From the NCBI GenBank assembly GCA_011773785.1, contig WVWY01000026.1, forward strand, positions 40,668 to 104,667: DNA of 64,000 nt. The letters run 5' to 3'. This DNA is from Candidatus Nitrosomaritimum khambatensis (GTDB lineage: Archaea; Thermoproteota; Nitrososphaeria; Nitrososphaerales; Nitrosopumilaceae). The position numbers and the translations under genes were made by a program. Positions 48,137 to 58,069 of this stretch are shown in pieces. Positions within the stretch are counted from its first letter, which is position 1. Each line of letters opens with the position of its first letter. Below the pieces are notes generated by a model, which was not told the origin of the DNA, did not search any database, and saw only the letters and a program-made list of their open reading frames with translations.

Positions 48137-49044
48137 TCATCGTTTCCTTTGACTGGCTTGCCTTTATCCTCTGGTTTGGCGTCGTTTCCTTTGACTGGCT
48201 TGCCTTTATCCTCTGGTTTGGCGTCGTTTCCTTTGTCATTGCCAGGGCCTGAATTCTTATCATTTTGTGAATCTTTGTTATTTTGATTGGAATTGTTTTG
48301 TTCTGTTTCTTCCTTATCTGAGTCAATGGTAATAGATGCATCGTTTGGATCAGTATTAGAGAAGGGGACGCCACGTTTGATATTAGAATTGTTTGCGGTG
48401 GACTCGTTTTGACTGTTAGTGAATAACTCAAAAATAGATTCAAAGATGGAAAATAAGAAAAACTTTTTTTCAGGAGTTTCTAAATTTTTAAAATTATCTA
48501 CATTCCGTTCCCCCGAATCTGATTTTCCTAAAGCAACTCCTTTTGAATTATTTTCTAAAGACTCTTTTTCAGATAGATTTTGATTTGTTGTTTGTGATTC
48601 CTGATTAGCAGAACCAGGTTCTCCAATTGCAATTACAGGACTAATAAAGTGACTGCTTCCTTCCAGGTAAACTTTACAATTTGCAAATTCAGAAAATAAT
48701 CCAGAGTTTACTTTACTCAAATTAATTATTTGGTTTTTAGAATCAGCATCACCATTCTCATCAGCTGTATATGGAACATCATCTTCTCCTGCCCAGTGTC
48801 CTAGATCAAAATGCCCTTGTGTTTGTGGGACAAGACCACTAACTTTGATTCTCCACTCTACATTTCCTTCATTTTGTTGCAGATAACAAAATCCAGTAAC
48901 CTCTTGCCCCTCAAATTGCTCGTGTTTTTGGACGAGCGGAATCTTTTCTGAGGAAGCAGCAAAAGCTAAATTAGATTGGCTGATTGTTACCGTTCCGAAA
49001 AGGAATACCAGTACAACCATAACCGCGGTTGTGTTTGGTTTCAA
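48133..49044 (-). CDS. Secreted protein with Lys/Asp-rich repeat tail
   Basis: 303 residues. Signal peptide about 1-29 ([20 protein letters not shown] and on). Residues 35-140 form a globular domain with [20 protein letters not shown] and [20 protein letters not shown]. The rest is disordered, rich in Asn, Ser, Glu and Lys, and ends in two perfect 14-residue repeats ([14 protein letters not shown]). Surface or secreted. The tail is probably a flexible linker or ion-binding region. Function unknown. Confidence 0.75.
   Translation of the reverse strand: MKPNTTAVMVVLVFLFGTVTISQSNLAFAASSEKIPLVQKHEQFEGQEVTGFCYLQQNEGNVEWRIKVSGLVPQTQGHFDLGHWAGEDDVPYTADENGDADSKNQIINLSKVNSGLFSEFANCKVYLEGSSHFISPVIAIGEPGSANQESQTTNQNLSEKESLENNSKGVALGKSDSGERNVDNFKNLETPEKKFFLFSIFESIFELFTNSQNESTANNSNIKRGVPFSNTDPNDASITIDSDKEETEQNNSNQNNKDSQNDKNSGPGNDKGNDAKPEDKGKPVKGNDAKPEDKGKPVKGNDD
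48138..48236. repeat. 42-bp in-frame tandem repeat
   Basis: Two perfect 42-bp copies (48140-48181 and 48182-48223) plus a 12-bp partial third copy (48224-48235) encode the 14-residue tail repeat of the secreted protein. The identity of the DNA copies points to recent duplication by slippage, so copy number may vary between strains. Confidence 0.8.
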
Positions 49045-49169
49045 ACAAGAAAATTACTCCGAATTGATTGTTAAACAGGTGTATGTCTTTTGTGTTGCTG
49101 ACACATATGACACAAATAAGTGGTCTAGGCATATTTCAATTTAATAAGTAGGCATGGATATTTGAAAAA

Positions 49170-49703
49170 GTGCATCAAACTGAGGCTAGAAAAATCCTAA
49201 AAGACGCCCCAATTATGTGGAGAAGAATTAATTCCATAGGAATAATCTTAGATTGCAACTCAACTTATGCTGCCAAGCTAGGCTATGCAAAATCAGAGAT
49301 TCTAGGCAGGCCAATTTTTGAGCATGTTCCAAAAGAATCATGGGGCGAGATGAATGACTCTTTACAAAAATGGTTTGAGACAGGAGAGGTATCTAACAGA
49401 AAAATTACTTTTCAAAAACAAGATGGAAATACATTTCCCGGTTTACTGCATGCAGTCAGTCTATATGATGAAAAAAATAATTTGATTGGAAGTAACACTG
49501 TAATTTTCGATTTAACTGAAATGACAGATGAAAAAATAAAAATTCTTGAGGAGTTTTTCAAAAACGCTGAAAACAGATTGTTAGAAATCAGCAAGGATTA
49601 CTCAAAACTTGATGAAAATGCAAAATCCGAATATGACGGATTAAAGAAAATGTTTAATTTGTTATTATCAACCGATCTTAACGAATTAAAAAATACTCTA
49701 TGA
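49170..49703 (+). CDS. PAS-domain protein
   Basis: 177 residues, GTG start. Residues 10-115 are a PAS domain: WRRINSIGIILDCNSTYAAK, LGYAKSEILGRPIFEHVPKE, ISDRKITFQKQ-like NRKITFQKQDGNTFPGLLHA, and IGSNTVIFDLTEMTDEKIKI. The C-terminal 60 residues are a coiled coil. No kinase or DNA-binding domain is present, so it is a stand-alone sensor. Ligand unknown. Confidence 0.85.
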   Translation: MHQTEARKILKDAPIMWRRINSIGIILDCNSTYAAKLGYAKSEILGRPIFEHVPKESWGEMNDSLQKWFETGEVSNRKITFQKQDGNTFPGLLHAVSLYDEKNNLIGSNTVIFDLTEMTDEKIKILEEFFKNAENRLLEISKDYSKLDENAKSEYDGLKKMFNLLLSTDLNELKNTL

Positions 49704-49711
49704 ATTTGTAA

Positions 49712-51631
49712 TTAGTTATTTTTTTCTTTGATAGATTTTTGTAATTCCTGAAAGGCTCTTTGAACTTCTGTTACTGCAGCTCCGTCTTCAAGAGTGCTTA
49801 CATCACCTATAGTATCGTTGTTAGCTATTGCCTTTAGTAATCTTCTCATTATTTTACCACTTCGAGTTTTTGGCAATTTTGAAACAAAGTAGATTTGCTG
49901 TGGAGTAGCTATGGGACCTATATCGTTTCTTATTTTTTCAAAAATTTCTTTTTCTAAAAGTGTGGAATCTTTTTCAACATTTTCTTTGAGCACTGCAAAT
50001 GCAATTATTACTTCTCCTTTTACCTCATCAGGAATTCCACAAACGGCAGATTCTGCAACATCTTCGTGAGACACAATGCAACTTTCTAGCTCTGCTGTCC
50101 CAATTCTATGTCCGGCAACTTTGAGGACATCATCGGCTCTTCCAAGTAACCAGAAATATCCATCTTCATCTTTTCTTGCATAATCTCCTGAATAGTAGGA
50201 ATTTTCAAATTTTGACCAATAGGCATTTTTGTATTTTTCATCATCACCCCATAGTGTCAAAAGCATGCCAGGCCATGGGTTTTTGATAATCAGGTATCCT
50301 TTTGTGTTTACAGAAACTTCTTTGCCTTCCTCATCTACCACCGATATACTTACGCCTGGAACGTGCCTAGTTCCTGAACCTGGTTTTAGAGGAATAGTCT
50401 CAATTCCAGGAAGGGCAGAAATCATCATTCCTCCTGTTTCTGTTTGCCACCAGGTATCAATAATGGGGCATTTTTCTTTTCCAATTACTCTATAGTACCA
50501 TTTCCAAACTTCTGGATTAATTGGCTCTCCGACGGTTCCAAGTAATCGGATTGTAGAAAGATCAAAAGAGTTTGGAATATCATCTCCAAATTTCATAAAC
50601 ATCCGGAGAGCAGTTGGGGTTGTGTAAAATATTGTAGCTTTGTGTTTTTGAATAATATCCCACATTCGAGATGCGTCTGGATAATCAGGTGCACCTTCAT
50701 AGATTATTTCGGTGGCCCCATGCAATAGTGGTCCATACACCACATAGCTGTGGCCTGTAACCCACCCAATATCTGCAGTACAAAAAAACACGTCAGAATC
50801 TTTAATGTCAAAAGCCCAACCATATGTTGAATGTAGATGTGTAAGATAACCTCCAGTACCATGCAAAACTCCTTTTGGTTTTCCTGTAGTTCCTGAAGTG
50901 TACAAAATAAACAAAGGATGCAGGCTATCTAAAATTTCAGCTTCACATTCAGGAGAGGCGACATCAATCAAATCCTTCCAGAGTTTATCTTTAGGATTTA
51001 GTGGGATTGGTTCTTTTGTTCTTTCTAAAACTATAACATTTTTTACAAAATCAAATCCCTCGATTGCCTCATCAACTACTTCCTTTAGCTTTACAATTTT
51101 GCCTCTCCTGTATCCTCCGTCAGATGTAATTACAAGTTTAGATTTAGAGTCTTCAATTCTTCCCCTCAATGAAGAGGAGCTAAATCCAGAAAATACTACA
51201 GTGTGAGTTGCCCCAATTCTTGCGCAAGCCAACATCGAAATTGGAAGTTCAGGAACCATAGGAAGGTAAATTGTAACACGGTCTCCTTTTTCAACTCCTA
51301 ATGATTTTAGAGCATTTGCAGTTTTTTGTACTTCTATCCATAAATCTTTGTAGGTTAATACACGGGTTTCACCAGATTCGGCCTCCCAGATAATTGCAGG
51401 TTTTTCGGGTTTAGTATTTTGATGAATATCCAGCGCATTGTAAGAGGCATTAATTTTACCACCTTCAAACCATTTTGCAAAAGGAGGATTCCAGTCGAGA
51501 GTTTTTTGCCAGGGCTCAAACCATGTAAGTTTTTTTGCTTGATCCTCCCAAAAAGAAACGTAATCTTCTTCCGATCGCTTTCTTACTTCAGGATTGTCAT
51601 TACCAAGCCCTATAGAAAAGGTCTCAGACAT
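49712..51631 (-). CDS. acs: AMP-forming acetyl-CoA synthetase
   Basis: 639 residues, the usual Acs length. N-terminal [23 protein letters not shown]-binding [37 protein letters not shown], hinge/adenylate [20 protein letters not shown], and the catalytic C-terminal Lys in [15 protein letters not shown], the site of acetylation control. It makes acetyl-CoA from acetate, ATP and CoA; in thaumarchaea it may also serve related acids such as propionate or 3-hydroxypropionate. Single gene, not in an operon. Confidence 0.93.
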   Translation of the reverse strand: MSETFSIGLGNDNPEVRKRSEEDYVSFWEDQAKKLTWFEPWQKTLDWNPPFAKWFEGGKINASYNALDIHQNTKPEKPAIIWEAESGETRVLTYKDLWIEVQKTANALKSLGVEKGDRVTIYLPMVPELPISMLACARIGATHTVVFSGFSSSSLRGRIEDSKSKLVITSDGGYRRGKIVKLKEVVDEAIEGFDFVKNVIVLERTKEPIPLNPKDKLWKDLIDVASPECEAEILDSLHPLFILYTSGTTGKPKGVLHGTGGYLTHLHSTYGWAFDIKDSDVFFCTADIGWVTGHSYVVYGPLLHGATEIIYEGAPDYPDASRMWDIIQKHKATIFYTTPTALRMFMKFGDDIPNSFDLSTIRLLGTVGEPINPEVWKWYYRVIGKEKCPIIDTWWQTETGGMMISALPGIETIPLKPGSGTRHVPGVSISVVDEEGKEVSVNTKGYLIIKNPWPGMLLTLWGDDEKYKNAYWSKFENSYYSGDYARKDEDGYFWLLGRADDVLKVAGHRIGTAELESCIVSHEDVAESAVCGIPDEVKGEVIIAFAVLKENVEKDSTLLEKEIFEKIRNDIGPIATPQQIYFVSKLPKTRSGKIMRRLLKAIANNDTIGDVSTLEDGAAVTEVQRAFQELQKSIKEKNN

Positions 51632-51724
51632 TAGTTAGTGAATAACGCTTGATGTTTCTAAATGTTATTCAATTTTTACAAATATTTGGAATATCACATA
51701 AATTTACCCAAAACAAGTAGCCTT

Positions 51725-51901
51725 ATGGCAAAAAGTATTAGCTGTGCAGATGCAGGATCAGAATGTACTTGGTCCACTACTGCAAACTCTGAAGAGGAAT
51801 TAATGGATAAAGTGGCTCAACATGTAAAAGCTGAACATCCAGATTTGGAGATAACTCCTGAACAAATTGAGAAAATAAAATCAATCATAAAGGAAGTCTA
51901 A
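51725..51901 (+). CDS. DUF1059 small protein
   Basis: 58 residues from the ATG at 51725; the frame is open to 51662 but the domain begins here (MAKSISCADAGSECTWSTTA, then NSEEELMDKVAQHVKAEHPD). Two cysteines and a His in the ISCADxGxxCxWxxxAxxxxELxxxxxxHxxxxH pattern of DUF1059 suggest zinc binding. Role unknown; widespread in archaea and bacteria. Confidence 0.82.
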   Translation: MAKSISCADAGSECTWSTTANSEEELMDKVAQHVKAEHPDLEITPEQIEKIKSIIKEV

Positions 51902-51946
51902 TTTTTTAAAAAATTTCTTTTTTTCCAGGATTGCCCCCTCAAAAGC

Positions 51947-52031
51947 GGAGGCAACCAAAACACGTTAACTAGTTTATGTGAGCTTGTGGACTCCAGCTAA
52001 CGCCGTGAGATGTCTCTGACTCAATGCCTCC
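51947..52031 (-). ncRNA. Candidate structured RNA in a GC-rich island
   Basis: A GC-rich patch in AT-rich surroundings. GGAGGCA at 52031-52025 (minus strand) pairs with TGCCTCC at 51953-51947, enclosing about 70 bases with shorter possible stems. On the minus strand a TATA-like TTTTTAATATT (52055-52045) lies at the right distance upstream, and a T-run follows beyond 51920. No open frame is convincing. Neither strand makes a tRNA (no T arm) and SRP or RNase P motifs are not seen. The 310-base gap 51902-52211 holds nothing else clear. Confidence 0.42.
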
Positions 52032-52211
52032 AAAAGGTCAAAACAATATTAAAAAAATCAGGGCAAAGAAGGATCACCAAACACTAAACTCTTTTTGTTT
52101 TTAAGACCAATCATGCGATCCGTTAATAATTTACACAAAAACCAGATTTTGTTCTGATCGCCAAAAAATTTGACTAGTGTCACTTATTCCTATGGCCAAA
52201 ATAGTAGAATC

Positions 52212-52349
52212 ATGACTTCTGAAGAAAGAGAAGCACTGATTGCAGAGAATTTTTTGAAAACCTTTGAAGAAAAAAGTCCTTTAGATTATGATATTTTAGA
52301 TTCAATGTTTCAGGATATGAAACAAGTCCCTCAACCAATTAGGGATTAA
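52212..52349 (+). CDS. Acidic micro-protein (45 aa)
   Basis: 45 residues: MTSEEREALIAENFLKTFEE, then KSPLDYDILDSMFQDMKQVP. Helical, acidic and without cysteines. It lies 22 bases from the end of the convergent TrmB gene. The amphipathic helices and regular codon use suggest a real gene; function unknown. Confidence 0.52.
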   Translation: MTSEEREALIAENFLKTFEEKSPLDYDILDSMFQDMKQVPQPIRD

Positions 52350-52371
52350 GAATTCTGACAAATAAAACTAA

Positions 52372-53226
52372 CTAAAGAGGAATTGCTTTTGATTTGGACC
52401 ATAGCAAATCAAACAGTAATTTTTTAGAGTATATCATTGCCTCTGAATTTGTCCACATTGCAGTAATGTTGTCTTTTCCAGTTTCAGGATTTTTCATGAA
52501 GAAAAGAACTTCCTCATTATCCTTAATTACAAAGCAAATATTTCCTTTTGCCGAAGATGGAACTTTCTTAACATTATTTCTGTCAATCTCATCAAAAACA
52601 TACAGTGTTCTATCTGATGAATTTGTTAAAATCTTAAGATCTATTTCGGATTTGTCCAATGGTTCTAAAAAGTTTGCATGATAAAACTTTAGAAAGTCCT
52701 TCTCACTTCCAATAATTTGAAAGTCATTTTTTGAGTTGATTATCATGTCGTTGATTTTACCATAAATCTGATTTTCCCCTTGTAACATTTGGAATTTATC
52801 CTCTTTTGCTGTGGTAGGTTCATTGTGGAATGTTGGAATAGAATCCCAAATTTTTGTTAATTCTTGTTCTTGATTTTCAAGCTTTTTGACCCGTTCTTTT
52901 TCAGTATCAATCATTGATTTCAGAGCATTAGTCAAAGGTAATGCTGAGAATTTGATTGGGTGTTGGAAAGTTGCAGAAACTACTCCTTTGTTTTGTAGAG
53001 TTGTTAACAAATGATATGTTTCTGTTCGCGGTAGTTTTAATGCGCGGCATACTTCAGGAGCAGTTTTGGAGCCATACTTTCCTAAGAAGATGTATACCTT
53101 ACATTGGTTAGTTGTTAAACCAAATTTTGAAAATTGAGTTTGTAATTGGTCAATGGATTGTTTATGTTCATACGAACTTGAATCCGGGTCGTTTTCAAAT
53201 ATTGTTACTTGTGTTGTTTCAGCCAT
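52372..53226 (-). CDS. TrmB-family transcriptional regulator
   Basis: 284 residues. Winged helix at about 25-100: LQTQFSKFGLTTNQCKVYIF, GSKTAPEVCRALKLPRTETY, HLLTTLQNKGVVSATFQHPI. A coiled coil follows (115-145), then a TrmB/PLD-like effector domain (160-284). TrmB proteins sense sugars or other metabolites and act as repressors or activators. Its own upstream region has a cluster of GATC-containing repeats, which may be its operator. Confidence 0.88.
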   Translation of the reverse strand: MAETTQVTIFENDPDSSSYEHKQSIDQLQTQFSKFGLTTNQCKVYIFLGKYGSKTAPEVCRALKLPRTETYHLLTTLQNKGVVSATFQHPIKFSALPLTNALKSMIDTEKERVKKLENQEQELTKIWDSIPTFHNEPTTAKEDKFQMLQGENQIYGKINDMIINSKNDFQIIGSEKDFLKFYHANFLEPLDKSEIDLKILTNSSDRTLYVFDEIDRNNVKKVPSSAKGNICFVIKDNEEVLFFMKNPETGKDNITAMWTNSEAMIYSKKLLFDLLWSKSKAIPL

Positions 53227-53246
53227 TTTTTCTCTGAGGATTGTAC

Positions 53247-53320
53247 GATCGAGCGCTGTGATTTATCATGATCAAGTCAAATTGATCTGATCGATCTGAT
53301 CGTTATATTGATCGATTTGT
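53247..53320. promoter_or_regulatory. GATC-repeat operator-like cluster upstream of the TrmB gene
   Basis: Seven GATC motifs in 67 bp (53247-53313), including the tandem ATTGATCTGATCGATCTGAT (53281-53300), which contains the CTGATCGAT unit and overlapping palindromes. Two A/T-rich TATA-like elements for the minus-strand gene lie inside it (about 53261-53268 and 53303-53310). Placement over the promoter suggests autoregulation by the TrmB-type protein. Confidence 0.6.
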
Positions 53321-53392
53321 TCCTAATATTGAAAAATTAAGTAAAAAAGTACTTTTTCCACGCCTAGAAAAAGTGAAAAAAATTGAGTTTTT

Positions 53393-53515
53393 TCACCCAA
53401 TTTGGTTTTTTGACTTTAAGCCTGGCAATAAAATCGATCCAAAAAAGGCTAAAATTTCTACATTTTTTGATGGTTTTTTACCTAAAACCAAAATCAAGTA
53501 AATTATTGCGGCCAA
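53393..53515 (-). CDS. Possible small membrane protein
   Basis: 40 codons from a TTG at 53515, stop TGA: hydrophobic AAIIYLILVLGKKPSKNVEI, then AFFGSILLPGLKSKNQIG. It has two membrane-like segments, and the frame is open about 16 codons further upstream without an ATG. Weak evidence; it could be a remnant or noncoding. The remaining 53330-53573 region is AT-rich and otherwise empty. Confidence 0.28.
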   Translation of the reverse strand: MAAIIYLILVLGKKPSKNVEILAFFGSILLPGLKSKNQIG

Positions 53516-53573
53516 AAAACCAACAACATAGATTTCTCTAGTGGAGTGAATAAATAAAAAATATCAAAAAAAA

Positions 53574-54464
53574 TTATTGTGCTTCCATTCGGGCAAGCCA
53601 ATCGTTGTCGTCAGTAGTGTCTTTAGAAGTTTCTGGTGTCACCTGTTGGGGTGGTTCTGGAAAGTTTGTTGCAGCTTCAGCTTGAACTGGAGCTTCTGGA
53701 ACTGGTGGTAATGCCTCACTTTCACTTGGTTGGTCAAAAGTCGAGGTGATTGGCTCGTTTATAGGTGCCTCAGGAAGTCTGGTCTGAACATTTGGTGTAA
53801 GTTCAGGATTGTCCAGATATGTAACGGCTGAGTCCTGCAAATCTTGTTGTGAAGGGACAGATGCAGTAACTGCTTCAGCATTAAGGTCTGAAATTCTCTT
53901 TTGAACGTTTGAGATTTCTGCCGTCTCGTGAGTGATATGCTCAATTAGCTCATTGGCGCATGTCTTCACGGTCTCAAATGTTGCAACAGATATTTCATCA
54001 CTTTTATGTTGAAGTTTTGCATCAAATATCAACATCTTTGCGGATTTAAGTTGCTCATTTAACTCTGCTAATCTTTCCTCAAGTTTTTCATTGATTTGTT
54101 TTTCTGTTTCTTCTAATGAAACAAGTTTTGATTTGTATTTTTCGTGAATTATTTCTGCATCCTCTTTCATGTCATCATTGTCAGAAACAATATCAATCAA
54201 AGCCTTGAGTCGTCTTAGAGTTAATTGTTTTTCACGGATTAGTCTTTGAGAATCTAATCTCCATTTTGGAATAAATATAACAACATCGCCTTGAACTACT
54301 AATTGCTCATATTGGATTTGCTGTAATCCTTGAGAACCGCAGTCAACACCAACAGTCTGGATGGTTCCGTCGATATCTGTCATTGTTCCAATGACTTTAC
54401 CCATGAATGTACCGTACATGTCTTTGACGTTTTTACCGATTATCTCGATATCGTCTTGGGGCAT
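53574..54464 (-). CDS. cdvA: Cell division protein CdvA
   Basis: 296 residues. N-terminal PRC-barrel-like domain (1-70: IEIIGKNVKDMYGTFMGKVI, DIDGTIQTVGVDCG), a central coiled coil (75-200: RLIREKQLTLRRLKALIDIV and on), then a Pro/Glu-rich linker and a C-terminal tail ending DDNDWLARMEAQ, possibly the CdvB-binding end. CdvA is the first protein placed at mid-cell in Cdv (ESCRT-like) division of TACK archaea. It is encoded alone; cdvB and cdvC are not in the window. Confidence 0.85.
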   Translation of the reverse strand: MPQDDIEIIGKNVKDMYGTFMGKVIGTMTDIDGTIQTVGVDCGSQGLQQIQYEQLVVQGDVVIFIPKWRLDSQRLIREKQLTLRRLKALIDIVSDNDDMKEDAEIIHEKYKSKLVSLEETEKQINEKLEERLAELNEQLKSAKMLIFDAKLQHKSDEISVATFETVKTCANELIEHITHETAEISNVQKRISDLNAEAVTASVPSQQDLQDSAVTYLDNPELTPNVQTRLPEAPINEPITSTFDQPSESEALPPVPEAPVQAEAATNFPEPPQQVTPETSKDTTDDNDWLARMEAQ

Positions 54465-54598
54465 GTTTAGAATGGAGGGTTACATATAACCTACAAAGTG
54501 TTAGAAAGGTTTTCCGAATTGGTAAGATTTTTTTTACTAACTAAAAATCTCAGGCATTTTCTAAGAAATTATAAATTAAGAACAACCCCAGCATCGTC

Positions 54599-54883
54599 AT
54601 GATCCAAAAGGATGAGATGATTCAGATTCTTGATTTTGTTTCAAAAAGATGGACAGAGATTTCTAAAGATCCTGACAACAAAGCAATGCAAACTTTGCCA
54701 AGCAACTTTTGGATGAACTCAGTTGGTGGAACCGCAGGAAAAGGAAGATGGGTAACAATGTTAATGTATACTGAAAATGAAGCTGACGCCCAAATGTTCA
54801 AAGAAGTTTTGTTAAAGTGGCAAGCAAAAGGAATGCAAGGAAATCAATCACCCGATCTGATTCAAATTGGAAAAAAGAAATAG
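54599..54883 (+). CDS. Conserved small protein
   Basis: 94 residues: EMIQILDFVSKRWTEISKDP, WMNSVGGTAGKGRWVTMLMY, ADAQMFKEVLLKWQAKGMQG. Alpha/beta and soluble, with no metal ligands. It lies 11 bases upstream of the ThyX-like gene on the same strand and is probably co-transcribed. The family is not known to me. Confidence 0.65.
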   Translation: MIQKDEMIQILDFVSKRWTEISKDPDNKAMQTLPSNFWMNSVGGTAGKGRWVTMLMYTENEADAQMFKEVLLKWQAKGMQGNQSPDLIQIGKKK

Positions 54884-54894
54884 AGTATTAATAA

Positions 54895-56529
54895 TTGGTA
54901 TACTTCACCACTTTGTTGTCTGAGTTTTCTGCCAAAGAAAAAAAAATTTTAGAAAAACATTTTTCAAATTCTGACAAAGGAACTTTTGCTATCATTACGC
55001 CACGTCAAGTAGATCGCGGTGCTCTAATGTCAAGATATAGTAGAACAGACAAAAGTATGAGGAGAATTTTCCTTGATGAGTTTCTAAAAAATGAAAATCG
55101 AGGAGAGGAATTTTACAATCGAGTTTTACTAGAGTACGGGGATGATTCTGTAGCAGAACTTGGTGAAGCTCAAATTGCAATTGAAGGTCTTTCAAATATT
55201 GCAGTAAAAAAAATTGAAGACAGGAGAATCGGATTATCTTACTTGGAAAAATCATCAAGGTATGTTGCATGGAATAAAAAAACAAATGGAAATTATCGGT
55301 TTTATCGTGATCCTGTTTTACTTAAATCCAAATTTGGAGATTTGTATTTGGAAACTTGTAATTTCTCATTTGATGTTTATTCAAAAAATATTGATGCCAT
55401 GATAAATTATGTTCGAGAAAAATATCCGATTGAGAAATATTCCTTTAAAGATTCTAATGATGGAAAAGAAAAATCATTCTCCAAACTCAAAAACGAGGGA
55501 GACATCAAATCTGCCAACATGATTTACCGAGGCTCAACCAAGGCCAAAGCATTGGACATTCTAAGAGGATTGTTGCCTGCTTCCACGCTTACAAATGTTG
55601 GAATCACTGGAAATGGGCGTGCCTTTGAGTATCTTCTTACAATTCTTGGAGCATCCGACCTTGATGAGGAAAAGCAACTAGCCTCAAAAATCAAAAAAGA
55701 ACTCGATACAACAATCAAATCATTTGTCAGAAGGTCCGATGATAAATACGGAAAGGCATTTCAAAATTATTTACGACAAGTCAAAAAAACCTCAAAATCT
55801 TTTGCAGAGGAAATAAAACCAAAAAAAAGGTCTGGTGTGCTAACTAAATTAGTAGATTGGGAATCAGAACAAAAGGCAATTGACAATATAGTTACAAGTG
55901 TTATTTACGAACATTCCCCAAGTACGTCTTACCAAAATATTTTACAACAAGTAAAAAAATTATCAAAAGATAAAAAATTAAAGATTATCAAATCCCTTGC
56001 AAAATTAAGACAAAACAGAAGACATAGACCAAATCGAGCCTTTGAAAGTGTTTACTATACTTTTGATTTACAAAATAATTTTGGAATGTTCAGAGATTTT
56101 CATCGCCATAGAGCTTTAACACTTGAACGACAGCTCTTAACTACGGATCATGGATACAACACCCCAGATGAAATAAAAATTCTAGGGATACAAAAAGAAT
56201 ACAATGAATGTATGAATAATACTAGAGAAACGTTTGAGCAAATTCGAAAGAAATTTCCTGAACAAGCTCAATATGTTGTCAATTTTGCATACAACTATCC
56301 ATACATTATGAAATTTAACCTAAGAGAAGCCTGTCATTTGATTGAGCTTAGAACCGTTCCACAAGGACATATTGATTATCGACGGGTGGCGCAACAGATG
56401 TATAATCAAATAAACAAGGTACATCCAAACTTGAGTAAAATTATGAAATTTGTAGATCTTAAAGAATATGATTTAGAAAGATTTGAGTCAGAAAAAAGAA
56501 CCGAAGAAAAAAGAAAGAAGCTAAAATAG
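54895..56529 (+). CDS. ThyX-like protein with two ThyX-type domains
   Basis: 544 residues, TTG start, about twice the length of ThyX. The first half has [20 protein letters not shown] and [20 protein letters not shown]; the second half has [20 protein letters not shown], the ThyX RHR motif in altered form, and [20 protein letters not shown]. ThyX makes dTMP from dUMP with FAD. The usual RHRxxSxNExSxR is not fully present, so thymidylate synthase activity is not certain; it may be a related flavoprotein. Conserved in archaea as an extended family. Confidence 0.78.
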   Translation: MVYFTTLLSEFSAKEKKILEKHFSNSDKGTFAIITPRQVDRGALMSRYSRTDKSMRRIFLDEFLKNENRGEEFYNRVLLEYGDDSVAELGEAQIAIEGLSNIAVKKIEDRRIGLSYLEKSSRYVAWNKKTNGNYRFYRDPVLLKSKFGDLYLETCNFSFDVYSKNIDAMINYVREKYPIEKYSFKDSNDGKEKSFSKLKNEGDIKSANMIYRGSTKAKALDILRGLLPASTLTNVGITGNGRAFEYLLTILGASDLDEEKQLASKIKKELDTTIKSFVRRSDDKYGKAFQNYLRQVKKTSKSFAEEIKPKKRSGVLTKLVDWESEQKAIDNIVTSVIYEHSPSTSYQNILQQVKKLSKDKKLKIIKSLAKLRQNRRHRPNRAFESVYYTFDLQNNFGMFRDFHRHRALTLERQLLTTDHGYNTPDEIKILGIQKEYNECMNNTRETFEQIRKKFPEQAQYVVNFAYNYPYIMKFNLREACHLIELRTVPQGHIDYRRVAQQMYNQINKVHPNLSKIMKFVDLKEYDLERFESEKRTEEKRKKLK

Positions 56530-56564
56530 AAAATATACTAATAGTATCAAAATCAAATTATTTT

Positions 56565-56963
56565 GTGAGTGAAAAAATTAGAAAATCTTCTAACGAATGG
56601 AAAGAACAGCTAACTCCAGAACAATATGAGATTTGCATCAACAAGGGAACTGAACCGCCATTTTCAGGAAAATATTGCGATAGTAAAGAAAAAGGTGTGT
56701 ACAAGTGTGTTTGTTGTGGAGAACCATTGTTTGATTCACAGACTAAATTTGATTCTGGCTCAGGATGGCCAAGCTTTTGGGACCCAATATCAGAAGAAAA
56801 AATAGAGTATGTTAATGATACTTCTTTTGGGATGGTTCGTACAGAAGTCAATTGCAACAAATGCGGTGCTCATCTTGGTCATGTATTTGATGATGGGCCA
56901 AAGCCCACCAACCTCAGATATTGCATCAATTCGATTTCTCTAAACTTAGACAAAAAAGAGTAA
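56565..56963 (+). CDS. msrB: Peptide methionine-(R)-S-oxide reductase (MsrB)
   Basis: 132 residues, GTG start. Zinc site CVCCGEPLF and [16 protein letters not shown]; substrate site [14 protein letters not shown]; catalytic Cys in [12 protein letters not shown]. Full-length single-domain MsrB. It reduces methionine-R-sulfoxide in oxidised proteins. It lies in its own position between the ThyX-like gene and hom, on the same strand. Confidence 0.95.
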   Translation: MSEKIRKSSNEWKEQLTPEQYEICINKGTEPPFSGKYCDSKEKGVYKCVCCGEPLFDSQTKFDSGSGWPSFWDPISEEKIEYVNDTSFGMVRTEVNCNKCGAHLGHVFDDGPKPTNLRYCINSISLNLDKKE

Positions 56964-57058
56964 TTCAAAAATTATTAATAAAACGCAAATTATGATAAGA
57001 AAATCAAAGATATGAATAAAACATACAAAACAATCTCATTTGAAAGGAAAGTGAAATT

Positions 57059-58069
57059 TTGAGAATAATTCTATGCGGTTTTGGTGTAGTTGGTCAGAGC
57101 TTGGTTAAGCTTTTTGAATCGCGTTCTGAGGATTTGTACGCAAAATATGGATTAAAACCACGAGTTGTTGGAGTTTTTGACAGCAAAGGAAGTGCAGTTG
57201 ATTCTTCTGGCCTCGATCTTGAGAAACTAGTAGAGACCAAAAAAAAGTATGGAACTGTAAAAAATTATTCAAAAACTAAAAACAAAATGTCGGGAAACGA
57301 CATGATAAAAAATGTTGAAGCAGATGTGTTAATTGAAACTACTGCAAGTAATTACAAAGATGCCGAGCCTGGAATGACTCACATTACTTCTGCAATGAAA
57401 AAAGGAATGCATGTAATTTCAGTTAACAAAGGCCCATTGGCTCTTGCATTTCCTTCTTTGTTGGAATTAGCTCAGTACAATCAGGTTATTCTCAAATTTA
57501 GTGGAACTGTCGGTGGAGGAACACCAATTCTTGATTACGCCAAAGATAGTCTTAGAGGAGAGAGAATTACCTCATTTGCAGGAATTCTTAATGGAACAAC
57601 TAACTACATCCTGACCAACATGGCAAATGGCTTGTCTTTCAAATCTGCCTTAAAAGATGCTCAGGATAGAGGATATGTAGAAGCAGATGAGTCTCTTGAT
57701 TTGGATGGGCTTGATGCAGCTGCCAAATTAGTCATTTTAGCCAATTGGATTATGGGAATGAAGGTAACAATGCCAGATATCAAATGCACCGGAATAAGAA
57801 ATGTTACTACCAATGATATCAAAAAGGCTGCCAAGAAAAAATGTGCAATAAAGCTAATTGCATCTTGTGATAAAGAGCTGGAGGTCTCGCCAAAGGAAAT
57901 CTCAGTTGACGACCCACTTTGTGTGAATGGTACTCTAAATGCAATTTCCTTTACATCAGAACATTCTGGAACACAAACAATTATTGGTAAAGGAGCTGGT
58001 GGAATGGAAACTGCAAGCTCTATTTTGCGTGATTTGTTAGACATTAGACAAGAGACAGCGAGAAATTGA
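57059..58069 (+). CDS. hom: Homoserine dehydrogenase
   Basis: 336 residues, TTG start. N-terminal Rossmann RIILCGFGVVGQSLVKLFES, VISVNKGPLALAFPSLLELA, catalytic GGGTPILDYAKDSLRGERIT, NGTTNYILTNMANG, and AQDRGYVEADESLDLDGLDA. No ACT domain. It reduces aspartate semialdehyde to homoserine in threonine and methionine synthesis. It overlaps the PUA-domain gene by 4 bases (TTGA), so they are coupled. Confidence 0.93.
   Translation: MRIILCGFGVVGQSLVKLFESRSEDLYAKYGLKPRVVGVFDSKGSAVDSSGLDLEKLVETKKKYGTVKNYSKTKNKMSGNDMIKNVEADVLIETTASNYKDAEPGMTHITSAMKKGMHVISVNKGPLALAFPSLLELAQYNQVILKFSGTVGGGTPILDYAKDSLRGERITSFAGILNGTTNYILTNMANGLSFKSALKDAQDRGYVEADESLDLDGLDAAAKLVILANWIMGMKVTMPDIKCTGIRNVTTNDIKKAAKKKCAIKLIASCDKELEVSPKEISVDDPLCVNGTLNAISFTSEHSGTQTIIGKGAGGMETASSILRDLLDIRQETARN

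Noticed and set aside
48138-48236. CRISPR array
   Set aside because: The 42-bp repeats are adjacent without spacers and encode an in-frame protein repeat.
52174-52190. GACTAGTGTCAC sequence as a further regulon box
   Set aside because: It resembles part of the box, but there is no second copy at 18-19 bp and no TATA box in the right place.
54995-55285. 96-residue minus-strand open frame
   Set aside because: It is antisense to the conserved ThyX-like gene and has no recognisable features.
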